From the NCBI GenBank assembly GCA_027083665.1, contig JALWNV010000121.1:1-5104 (forward strand): DNA of 5,104 bases, given 5' to 3'. The position numbers and the translations under genes are program-made. The stretch is from Helicobacteraceae bacterium (GTDB lineage: Bacteria > Campylobacterota > Campylobacteria > Campylobacterales > Sulfurimonadaceae). This document shows positions 1 through 5,104 of this stretch, in pieces (position 1 is the first letter of the stretch; every line of letters begins with the position of its first letter). The notes beneath the pieces are model-generated. The model was not told the origin of the DNA. It saw only the letters and a list, made by a program, of their open reading frames with translations, and did no database searches.

Positions 1-504
1 ACCCTGCTCGGGGGCGAAGTCTCCTCCGTCATGAGTATCGTGTTCTACTCCATCTTGTTCACCGCCACCCTCGAAGGGGCGCTGTTCGGCATCGCTGTCA
101 GCTTCATGGGCTACAACGGCCTGCTCTTCGGCATCATGTTCGGATTCGCTTCCCTCATCCCCGTCATCGGCGGCGGACTGATGTGGATTCCCTTCACCCT
201 CTACGAACTCTCACTGGGACATACCGGAAGCGCCCTGTTTATCGCGTTGTATACTATCATCGTCATCTCCGTTATCGCCGATACCTTCATCAAGCCGCTG
301 ATCATCAAAAGTATCGATGACCGGCTCTCCAAAACCGAAACGAAACGAAACGAACTCATCATTTTCTTCGCCATCATCGCCGGACTGACGAGTTTCGGAT
401 TCTGGGGCATGATCCTAGGCCCCGCCATCACCGCCTTTTTCATGGCACTGCTGCTGCTGATGGAGCGCAAGAATACCATCGATGAAAAAACGGTTATTTC
501 GTAA
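1..504 (+). CDS. AI-2E family (TqsA/PerM-like, UPF0118) transporter, C-terminal part
   Basis: This is a polytopic inner-membrane protein whose 5' end lies outside the window; the frame is open from base 1 and gives 167 residues before TAA. Hydrophobic helices fall at about residues 11-37, 40-60, 79-103 and 120-152. Two family hallmarks are visible: an IPVIGGG turn at residues 53-59, and a Gly-rich C-terminal block (GLTSFGFWGMILGP, about residues 129-142) leading into the last helix. A cytoplasmic basic/acidic loop (KSIDDRLSKTETKRNE) separates them. Family members export autoinducer-2 (TqsA) or act in Na+/H+ antiport or are simply uncharacterised permeases, so the substrate cannot be read from the sequence. 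The gene ends 79 bp before the end of dut, which is on the other strand. A start at the internal ATG at base 31 is unlikely because the frame continues upstream and full-length members have roughly 330-370 residues. Confidence 0.93.
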   Translation, partial: TLLGGEVSSVMSIVFYSILFTATLEGALFGIAVSFMGYNGLLFGIMFGFASLIPVIGGGLMWIPFTLYELSLGHTGSALFIALYTIIVISVIADTFIKPLIIKSIDDRLSKTETKRNELIIFFAIIAGLTSFGFWGMILGPAITAFFMALLLLMERKNTIDEKTVIS

Positions 505-515
505 AGTGGATCGTG

Positions 516-536
516 GAGCGTGACAGTGTCACGCTC
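516..536. terminator. Perfect 21-bp palindrome between convergent genes, possible bidirectional terminator hairpin
   Basis: The arms GAGCGTGACA and TGTCACGCTC are exact reverse complements around one central G. As RNA, from either strand, this can fold into a 9-bp stem with a 3-nt loop. It starts 12 bp after the transporter stop and lies 48 bp past the dut stop on the other strand, where a shared terminator would sit. No T-run follows on either strand, so it is not a classic intrinsic terminator. It may instead stop transcription with Rho, protect 3' ends, or bind a dimeric protein. Confidence 0.5.
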
Positions 537-562
537 GAATGGCACTTAAACATCCGCATTCT

Positions 563-590
563 CCCCTTCCCTCTTCCCCCGAATTACCCC
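563..590 (-). other. Four-tract G-quadruplex motif spanning the dut stop codon
   Basis: Read on the minus strand, the sequence is GGGG, six bases (TAATTC, which contains the TAA stop), GGGGG, four bases (AAGA), GGG, two bases, GGGG. This meets the usual G3+N1-7 rule for an intramolecular quadruplex and lies in the sense strand of the dut mRNA. Whether it folds in the cell is not shown. Confidence 0.45.
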
Positions 591-1261
591 GGATAGGCAT
601 CTTCGAGTCCCGAATAGAGTGCTTCGGGTGTCAAATCGCCGTTTTCTTCCCACAAGCGTTTCATCACGACATTGTCCTCTTCGCCGTTCCAGACCTTGAT
701 GTAACTGCCGTCTTTGTATCCGTGATCCTGGCGGAATTGATTGAGAATATTCTTGCCGACGTACAGCCGGTAGAGCGAAACGATATCGAGATCACTCATC
801 CGGACAAGATCGAAAAAATCCGCCAGCAGTCTGGACAGGTCGGTCTTTTGCGCCAGGGCGTCGCGCATCAGCGACTCCACCTGGATCATTACAAGCTCCG
901 GCGACGCGAAGCCTTCACGTCCGTCGTATAATGCCTGATAAAACGGCATTGACGCAATGCCTTCGGCCGCATCATCAAGCGTACCGAGACCTCGCCGCTT
1001 ATACTCCTGCAATACCAGACTCATCACGAAATGCCAGACATCGACCACTTCGATCTGCAGATTGGCCCAGTCCGGATCGGCATCGATATTCTTCCAGTGC
1101 TTCCACGCGAAACTGTCGATCATCTCCGCACATTCCATATAGATACAACGCTTCCAATTGATCTTTTTGCCGTTTTTCGTCGCTCCCGCTTCCCAGTTTT
1201 CCCCGTTGGTCGCATCATTGAGCCGCTGCTGCAATTGCAGCATCTGTCGCGCTTTTTCCAT
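584..1261 (-). CDS. dut: Dimeric dUTP diphosphatase (dUTPase), all-alpha type
   Basis: The cytosolic enzyme hydrolyses dUTP to dUMP and pyrophosphate, keeping uracil out of DNA and supplying dUMP for thymidylate synthesis. The 225 residues fit the dimeric, Mg2+-dependent all-alpha NTP pyrophosphatase class (MazG-related), not the trimeric beta class. Visible family features are LQQRLND near residue 10, the metal-binding E43-xx-E46 in YMECAEMIDS, the conserved WKHWKN (53-58), the second metal pair E71-xx-D74 in EVVDVWHF, and the C-terminal block GKNILNQFRQDHGYKDGSY (169-187) with WNGEEDN. These match the C. jejuni enzyme closely, with ligands offset by about three residues. The ATG start is supported by AGGA six bases upstream. 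It diverges from the dbpA-like gene 86 bp away. No residue expected for catalysis is missing. Confidence 0.97.
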   Translation of the reverse strand: MEKARQMLQLQQRLNDATNGENWEAGATKNGKKINWKRCIYMECAEMIDSFAWKHWKNIDADPDWANLQIEVVDVWHFVMSLVLQEYKRRGLGTLDDAAEGIASMPFYQALYDGREGFASPELVMIQVESLMRDALAQKTDLSRLLADFFDLVRMSDLDIVSLYRLYVGKNILNQFRQDHGYKDGSYIKVWNGEEDNVVMKRLWEENGDLTPEALYSGLEDAYPG

Positions 1262-1267
1262 TGTCTG

Positions 1268-1271
1268 TCCT
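1268..1271 (-). promoter_or_regulatory. Shine-Dalgarno for dut
   Basis: AGGA on the minus strand lies six bases before the ATG at 1261. It supports this start over internal ones. Confidence 0.7.
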
Positions 1272-1285
1272 GAAATTTTTTGCTA

Positions 1286-1291
1286 ATTCTA
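1286..1291 (-). promoter_or_regulatory. Candidate -10 box for dut
   Basis: TAGAAT on the minus strand matches TATAAT at five of six positions. It would place transcription start near base 1279, giving a leader of roughly 18 nt with the Shine-Dalgarno inside it. No good -35 box is found at the usual distance. Confidence 0.4.
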
Positions 1292-1311
1292 TCGCCATAT
1301 CCCTTAGTGGG

Positions 1312-1317
1312 TATAAT
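1312..1317 (+). promoter_or_regulatory. Candidate -10 box for the dbpA-like helicase gene
   Basis: There is a perfect TATAAT with a TG dinucleotide four bases upstream, which is one base off the extended -10 spacing. The predicted transcript starts near base 1324 and gives a leader of about 24 nt to the ATG at 1348. There is no convincing -35 box; instead T-rich stretches lie upstream (1276-1281 and nearby). That is typical of sigma-70 promoters in Campylobacter and Helicobacter. Its position argues against the in-frame TTG at 1261 as the start. Confidence 0.6.
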
Positions 1318-1347
1318 GTGTATCATATTCACCGCAAAGAGCCCCCG

Positions 1348-2727
1348 ATGAAAACCAGAACTTTTTCCGATCTTTCTCTGTCCAAACCGCTGCTGCAGAA
1401 CCTCGAAGCCCTCGGCTACGATACGATGACCCCAATACAGGCCGAGAGTCTTCCCGTCATGCTCGAAGGCCGCGACCTCATCGCACAGGCAAAAACCGGC
1501 AGCGGCAAAACGGCGGCGTTCGGTCTCGGCATGCTGATACGGCTCAATACCGAAAAACGGCAGCTGCAGGAACTTGTCTTGTGCCCGACCCGCGAACTCG
1601 CCGAACAGATTGCCGGGGAACTTCGGCGGCTGGCACGCACGATGCCGAACGTCAAGATCGTCACACTATACGGCGGTGTTCCGCTGGGACCGCAGCGCGC
1701 TTCGCTTCAATCGGGAGCGCATATCGCCGTGGGTACTCCGGGACGGATCGAGGACCATCTGGGCAAAGGAACGCTGTCACTGCAGCAGATCCATACCCTT
1801 GTTCTCGACGAAGCCGACCGGATGCTCGACATGGGTTTCGGCGACGATATCGCCCGCATTGCCGCGCAGACACCCCCGTCGCGACGAACCCTGCTCTTTT
1901 CCGCCACGTTTCCCGAAACGATCACGGCCATCAGCCGCACGCTGATGAAAAGCCCGGTCATCGTGACGGTCGACACCGAACACGAAAAAGATGATATTAC
2001 CCATCGCTTTTATCGCACCGGCAGCGATAGAGATACACTGCTTTTACAGCTGCTCTCGCACTACCGGCCCGAATCAGCCGTCATTTTCTGCAATACGAAA
2101 ACTGACTGTGACGCGCTTGCGGACATGCTCGGCAACGCCGGTTTCTCCGCCCTCGCCCTGCATGCGGACTACGACCAGCGCGAACGGGCCGAACGGCTGG
2201 TGCAATTTGCCAACGGCAGTTGCACGTTGCTCGTCGCCACCGACGTTGCCGCACGCGGTCTCGATATCAAATCGCTGCAGGCTGTCGTCAATTATGAACT
2301 GCCGCACGACCCCGAGGTTTACATCCACCGTGCCGGACGTACCGGACGTGCCGGAGAACGGGGTACGGTACTCAGCATTGTCACCCCCGCAGAGAAACGG
2401 CGTGCGGCGAATATCATGGAAGCGATGGGAAGCGCCGTCGGAACCTTCGAAGCCGATACGCTTCAAAAGGAAACCGTTACGCCGGTGCATCCGCAGTATT
2501 CTACCCTCGCCATTCTCGGCGGCAAAAAAAACAAACTCCGTCCCGGCGACCTGCTCGGCGCCTTGACCGGCGGCGCGGGAATCGACAATGCTTCCGTCGG
2601 AAAGATCGAGGTAATGGAAAAAATCTGCTATGTCGCTATCCGGACCGAGCGGGCGGATCAGGCGCTTCGAGCACTTCAAAACGTCACTATCAAAGGCAAA
2701 AAGTTCCGCATCCGTCTGTTACACTGA
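1348..2727 (+). CDS. dbpA: DEAD-box ATP-dependent RNA helicase of the DbpA type
   Basis: The 459-residue product is almost the length of E. coli DbpA, a cytosolic helicase that acts on 23S rRNA during large-subunit assembly. The motifs run in order: Q motif (F6 to Q31), Walker A AKTGSGKT (48-55), PTREL (80-84), GG (109-110), TPGR (130-133), DEAD (154-157), SAT (185-187), VIFCNT (245-250), HADYDQRERAE (272-282), TDVAARGLDI (298-307) and HRAGRTGRAG (327-336). After a linker, residues 385-459 form the DbpA RNA-binding fold, with GKKNKLRPGDLLGAL near its start; in E. coli this domain recognises hairpin 92 of 23S rRNA. All catalytic motifs are intact. ATG 1348 is chosen because a TATAAT box lies 31 bases upstream, a weak AAAGAG site precedes it by six bases, and the protein then begins with the usual FSDLSLS. 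The rRNA target is inferred from the C-terminal domain. Confidence 0.95.
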   Translation: MKTRTFSDLSLSKPLLQNLEALGYDTMTPIQAESLPVMLEGRDLIAQAKTGSGKTAAFGLGMLIRLNTEKRQLQELVLCPTRELAEQIAGELRRLARTMPNVKIVTLYGGVPLGPQRASLQSGAHIAVGTPGRIEDHLGKGTLSLQQIHTLVLDEADRMLDMGFGDDIARIAAQTPPSRRTLLFSATFPETITAISRTLMKSPVIVTVDTEHEKDDITHRFYRTGSDRDTLLLQLLSHYRPESAVIFCNTKTDCDALADMLGNAGFSALALHADYDQRERAERLVQFANGSCTLLVATDVAARGLDIKSLQAVVNYELPHDPEVYIHRAGRTGRAGERGTVLSIVTPAEKRRAANIMEAMGSAVGTFEADTLQKETVTPVHPQYSTLAILGGKKNKLRPGDLLGALTGGAGIDNASVGKIEVMEKICYVAIRTERADQALRALQNVTIKGKKFRIRLLH

Positions 2728-2765
2728 AAGATACCGCTGTTTGATCCGGAAAGTTAAAAAGTCTC

Positions 2766-3161
2766 TTACCTTCGGCTGAAAATCGAACGCAGTTTCGAAA
2801 ACAGACCTTTGTTTGCCGCTGCCTCCGCAGGCTCGCCTTTTTCCGCGGCTTCAGGTTCAAACCGCTTTTCATCACCGTCACCCCTGTACATATCTTCCGG
2901 CGGACGGTTCTCCGGCGATCCGTCGACATTGACGACTTTCAGCTCCGGATGTATCAACGCCCGGAGCTTCTTTTCCACGACCATTTTCGTCGTCATCAGG
3001 CTCATGGCGCATCCGTGACATGCCCCGGTCAATTCAATATAGACAGTCCCGTCTTTCACACCGAGCAGTTTGATGGCTCCGCCGTGCGACTGAACATATT
3101 CGTTTACTTTCGGCAAATGGTGCACTACCGCCTCATAGATATCCTCGTCCAAAAAAGTCAT
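2766..3161 (-). CDS. NifU-like (Nfu-type) Fe-S cluster scaffold protein with charged C-terminal tail
   Basis: Residues 5-80 form a NifU C-terminal domain: a helix ending in HGGAIKL (26-32), strands around DGTVYIEL, then the cluster-binding CxxC at C48 and C51 in GACHGCAMS, followed by the helix TTKMVVEKKLRALI and the closing strand LKVVNVDG. Such proteins bind a [4Fe-4S] cluster between two subunits and pass it to target apoproteins in the cytosol. Residues 82-117 are an added hydrophilic, Glu/Ala/Pro-rich linker, and 118-131 (KGLFSKLRSIFSRR) could form a basic amphipathic helix. Many single-domain Nfu proteins stop shortly after the domain, so this tail is unusual. The ATG has AAGG seven bases upstream. 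The gene converges with dbpA (38 bp gap, no clear terminator) and diverges from the small secreted-protein gene. No other Fe-S assembly gene is in the window. Confidence 0.92.
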   Translation of the reverse strand: MTFLDEDIYEAVVHHLPKVNEYVQSHGGAIKLLGVKDGTVYIELTGACHGCAMSLMTTKMVVEKKLRALIHPELKVVNVDGSPENRPPEDMYRGDGDEKRFEPEAAEKGEPAEAAANKGLFSKLRSIFSRR

Positions 3162-3168
3162 ATCAATA

Positions 3169-3172
3169 CCTT
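3169..3172 (-). promoter_or_regulatory. Shine-Dalgarno for the NifU-like gene
   Basis: AAGG on the minus strand lies seven bases before the ATG at 3161 and supports that start. Confidence 0.6.
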
Positions 3173-3202
3173 ATAATTATAATAATTTTTATAAATATAT
3201 AA
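3172..3202. promoter_or_regulatory. A+T-rich divergent promoter core between the NifU-like and small secreted-protein genes
   Basis: This is an almost pure A/T block of about 30 bp in a G+C-rich surrounding. It holds TATAAT on the plus strand (3172-3177), an overlapping TATAAT on the minus strand (3181-3176), and further TATATA-like boxes on the minus strand (3194-3202). The minus-strand TATATT at 3199-3194 would give a leader of about 25 nt for the NifU-like gene. A weak TTTACT (minus, 3226-3221) is the best -35 candidate. Which box is used cannot be settled by eye. For the rightward gene, TATCAT at 3262-3267 is too near the ATG to be convincing, so the plus-strand box here with a leader near 90 nt is possible. 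Confidence 0.4.
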
Positions 3203-3273
3203 CCGAACGGCTTAAATCGGAGTAAACTTCTCCTGTTAATCGGCGGTTTTACTTTGGACGATATCATAACAAC

Positions 3274-3597
3274 ATGAAAATGATGATAGCGGCTATCCTT
3301 CTGATCGGCATTTCGGTTTATGCCGATGCACTGGTTGACACATTCAAAAAAGATGTACCGGAAAAGCTCAAAAACAGCCTGACAATCAAAAAGCAGGAAC
3401 AAAGCCCGCAGCAAAAACGGGTGGAGACCCTCGTCAACCCTGCCGCCAAACCGATCGACGGGATCAATGTCAAAGTCGCCGAAGTCAATCTCACCAAAAA
3501 TACAACCGTCGATGTCCGATACGCCCCGCCGTTAAGAAAAGGCGAGCTGATCGACAACAAAGAACGGACGACAGTCAATCTGAACTATAAATTCTGA
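3274..3597 (+). CDS. Small secreted (periplasmic or outer-membrane) protein of unknown function
   Basis: I do not recognise this 107-residue protein. Residues 1-19 look like a Sec signal peptide: a short basic start (MK), a hydrophobic core MMIAAILLIGISV, then YADA, with cleavage likely after A17 or A19. The mature part begins with a Lys-rich amphipathic stretch (22-50, low complexity KKQEQSPQQKR). It continues into a beta-like half with alternating hydrophobic residues (64-83). The last residues, TTVNLNYKF, carry V, L, Y and a terminal F at every second position, as in the C-terminal signal of outer-membrane beta-barrel proteins. About 88 mature residues is too short for a usual barrel. The Shine-Dalgarno is poor (GGA 15 bases upstream), and Met3 or Met4 are alternative starts. 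Base use is more A-rich than in neighbouring genes. It ends 10 bp from the cmoB stop on the other strand. Confidence 0.75.
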   Translation: MKMMIAAILLIGISVYADALVDTFKKDVPEKLKNSLTIKKQEQSPQQKRVETLVNPAAKPIDGINVKVAEVNLTKNTTVDVRYAPPLRKGELIDNKERTTVNLNYKF

Positions 3598-3607
3598 TCG
3601 CTTGGTC

Positions 3608-4507
3608 TTACGTTTTCGTCAGTCGCACATAGACCCGCTTGGGTGCGGGGTAGCCCTCGACCGTTTTCGAAGCGTCTTCAGGATCGAGAAAGTCTTCGAG
3701 ACTCTGCCCCTCGATCCACTCCGTCTTGCGCTGCTCCTCGGAGGTCGTTACCGAGGTCTCCAGCAGCTCGAAACCGCTGAATCCGGCACGCAGGCACCAG
3801 TTTCGCAGTGCCGGAACCGTCGGGATAAAATAGATATTCGGGATCTTCGAATATACACCCGCCGGTGTCAGGCATATCTCCGCTTCCCCGTCGATCATAA
3901 ACGTATCGAGATAAACTTCCCCGCCGTGATCGAGTCCTTTGAAAAGCTGCTTGAGCATCGCCACCGGATCGCTGCGATGATAAAGCACTCCCAGACAAAA
4001 GATCGTATCGAACTTCTCTTCGTACAGAGGAAGATGTTCCACGCCCAGCATCTCGTAGACGATGGATGTTTTCGCGAAATGATTGATAAAGTCGAACTGG
4101 GTTCTGTAAAGCGCCGAAGGATCAAATCCGACCAGTTTCGCCGGCGCGTCCTCCTGCATTCTGAAGAGATAGTATCCGTTGTTGCAGCCGATATCGGCCA
4201 CCCGTCTGCCGCGCAACCGAAAATGCGGACGCAACAGATTGTACTTCATGAAACTCTGCCATTCGGTGTCGATAAAAAGCCCGAAAAGATCAAAAGGCCC
4301 CTTCCGCCATGGCATCATCTTCCGTGCCGCATTCTTGATGATATCCGGCTCGGGAGGTTTCTGCGCCGTCAAACGTATCGTATCCTCAAAAACGGCCTCG
4401 GCTTCGATCTGCGGAAGCGCTTCGAGCAGCCGGCGCAGGGGCGCGATATTTTTCCACTTCAGCCAACGCTGACGTTCTTCACGAACGGCGTCGAGCGTTT
4501 CCGCCAT
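3608..4507 (-). CDS. cmoB: tRNA U34 carboxymethyltransferase CmoB
   Basis: CmoB transfers a carboxymethyl group from carboxy-S-adenosylmethionine to 5-hydroxyuridine at tRNA position 34, forming the cmo5U that widens wobble reading. The 299 residues are slightly shorter than E. coli CmoB (323), mainly at the N-terminus. Diagnostic stretches are [12 protein letters not shown] (65-76), DTEW (80-83), SAM motif [14 protein letters not shown] (105-117), GVLYHRSDP (173-181), [12 protein letters not shown] near residue 250, and [12 protein letters not shown] (280-291). K69, Y176 and R291 correspond to the residues K91, Y200 and R315 that hold the carboxylate in the E. coli enzyme, so the protein should use carboxy-SAM rather than SAM. 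CmoA, which makes that cofactor, is not in this window. No clear Shine-Dalgarno precedes the ATG; instead it overlaps the upstream stop as TGATG, so translation is probably coupled to the upstream gene. Confidence 0.97.
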   Translation of the reverse strand: MAETLDAVREERQRWLKWKNIAPLRRLLEALPQIEAEAVFEDTIRLTAQKPPEPDIIKNAARKMMPWRKGPFDLFGLFIDTEWQSFMKYNLLRPHFRLRGRRVADIGCNNGYYLFRMQEDAPAKLVGFDPSALYRTQFDFINHFAKTSIVYEMLGVEHLPLYEEKFDTIFCLGVLYHRSDPVAMLKQLFKGLDHGGEVYLDTFMIDGEAEICLTPAGVYSKIPNIYFIPTVPALRNWCLRAGFSGFELLETSVTTSEEQRKTEWIEGQSLEDFLDPEDASKTVEGYPAPKRVYVRLTKT

Positions 4508-5104
4508 CAGTGTACAGGCTGTTCCGCCGCAGCGGCGCCGTCAAAAGCGGGAGCTGCATTTTCGGGGGCCTCGGTGCTTTCATCCGCCGCTTCCGAAACA
4601 GCGGCCTGTGTCGCCGCCTCGATATCATGCGCCGGCACGGCCGTATCGTTGCCTTCCGCCGCCGGCGGAGTGTCGACGGCCGTTATCCCCTCGTCGGACT
4701 CGATCGCCGGCGCCTCGGAAACGTTGTCATCGGAAAAAACCTTTTTGACACTGTCGACCGCTTCGGAAACCGTGGCGCTCACTTTGTCGCCAAAGCCCTC
4801 CTGCGCTTTCGCCTTGCATGCGTCGAGTTCCGACTCTAGCGAGGTGATCTCCTCCTCTTGTTCGGCAACCGTTTCGTTCATGTCGCTCATCTCGTCACGC
4901 AGATCTTCGAGCGCCTCCTGATGCTCGGCGACCGCCCCGACATTCACTCCGTATTCATAGACCAGCTCGCCGCCGTCGTGCCCTTGTTTGAACACGCCCG
5001 CGATAAAACCGACCAGCGAGAGAATCAGGATGATGCGTGCCCACTTCGCCCGCACCAGCATTGCCAGCAGCTTCAGCAGCAGCGGAATGATCAACGCGTA
5101 TACC
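4507..5104 (-). CDS. Membrane-anchored coiled-coil protein with Ala/Glu-rich tail, function unknown (5' end outside window)
   Basis: I cannot assign a family. Numbering is from a TTG at 5094, but the frame is open to the window edge (Val-Tyr-Ala precede it), so the true start may lie beyond. A hydrophobic stretch at residues 2-14 is followed by a basic RAKWAR turn and a clear membrane helix at 20-35 ([15 protein letters not shown]). Residues 55-96 form a coiled coil: L62, L65, M69, M72, V76, Q79, I83, L86, L90 and C93 keep strict 3-4 heptad spacing. Residues 103-121 make another possible amphipathic helix. From 126 to the end the chain is disordered, rich in Ala, Glu, Asp and Pro. Basic residues before the helix and acidic ones after it suggest that the coiled coil is outside the cytoplasm. 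The stop overlaps the cmoB start by one base (TGATG), so the two form an operon. Confidence 0.85.
   Translation of the reverse strand, partial: VYALIIPLLLKLLAMLVRAKWARIILILSLVGFIAGVFKQGHDGGELVYEYGVNVGAVAEHQEALEDLRDEMSDMNETVAEQEEEITSLESELDACKAKAQEGFGDKVSATVSEAVDSVKKVFSDDNVSEAPAIESDEGITAVDTPPAAEGNDTAVPAHDIEAATQAAVSEAADESTEAPENAAPAFDGAAAAEQPVH

Noticed and set aside
201..545. A minus-strand frame of 114 codons opposite the transporter
   Set aside because: It is antisense to conserved transporter sequence, and its translation shows no domain or plausible start signal.
1261..1347. An N-terminal extension of the helicase from an in-frame TTG at 1261
   Set aside because: It would add 29 residues unlike any DbpA start, would begin upstream of the TATAAT box, and would share its first base with the dut start codon. 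ATG 1348 gives the normal length.
2328..2356. Near-tandem GCCGGACGT repeats
   Set aside because: They encode the conserved HRAGRTGRAG helicase motif; the repetition follows from the amino acids.
2074..2679. A 201-codon minus-strand frame inside the helicase gene
   Set aside because: It is fully contained in a gene with every DEAD-box motif intact and has no recognisable protein features.
2728..2765. A possible terminator between dbpA and the NifU-like gene
   Set aside because: The 38 bp contain only a TCCGGA palindrome and an A-run, with no stem followed by a T-tract.
3219..3233. GGAG...CTCC dyad in the divergent promoter region
   Set aside because: Only four base pairs flank a seven-base centre, which is too short to separate from chance.
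3602..4921. A 439-codon open frame on the plus strand, the longest antisense frame in the window
   Set aside because: It lies opposite cmoB and the coiled-coil gene, both with strong protein evidence. Its translation is low complexity (Ser/Ala-rich toward the end) and shows no motif, so it is a shadow of G+C-rich codon use.

Overview
The window looks like ordinary core chromosome from a member of the Campylobacterota (Epsilonproteobacteria) with fairly high G+C, somewhat above half by eye. The phylum call rests on two things. The dUTPase is the dimeric all-alpha type and closely resembles the Campylobacter jejuni enzyme as I remember it. The mix of a CmoB, a NifU-like scaffold and a DbpA-type helicase also fits. 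A G+C-rich lineage such as Nitratifractor or Hydrogenimonas would fit the base composition, but the genus is a guess. I see no insertion sequence, phage gene, CRISPR array, tRNA or rRNA.

Layout, left to right. The 3' part of an AI-2E family membrane transporter runs rightward (1-504). It faces the leftward dUTPase gene dut (584-1261). The gap between them holds a perfect 21-bp palindrome and, at the end of dut, a four-tract G-quadruplex motif. dut and a rightward DEAD-box helicase of the DbpA type (1348-2727) diverge from an 86-bp promoter region. The helicase converges with a leftward NifU-like Fe-S protein that has an extra charged tail (2766-3161). That gene in turn diverges, across a very A+T-rich 112-bp region, from a small rightward secreted protein of unknown function (3274-3597). 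The small gene ends 10 bp from the end of leftward cmoB (3608-4507). cmoB is translationally coupled (TGATG overlap) to an upstream gene for a membrane-anchored coiled-coil protein that runs off the right edge (4507-5104).

The genes are mostly housekeeping: nucleotide pool sanitation (dut), ribosome assembly (dbpA), Fe-S cluster maturation (NifU-like) and wobble-uridine tRNA modification (cmoB). The steady alternation of strands means most genes are single transcription units. The cmoB pair is the only operon visible.

I found no clear new multi-gene system. The parts most worth a second look are the small secreted protein with an outer-membrane-type C-terminus, the coiled-coil membrane protein coupled to cmoB, the NifU-like protein's amphipathic tail, and the palindrome and G-quadruplex motif between the transporter and dut.
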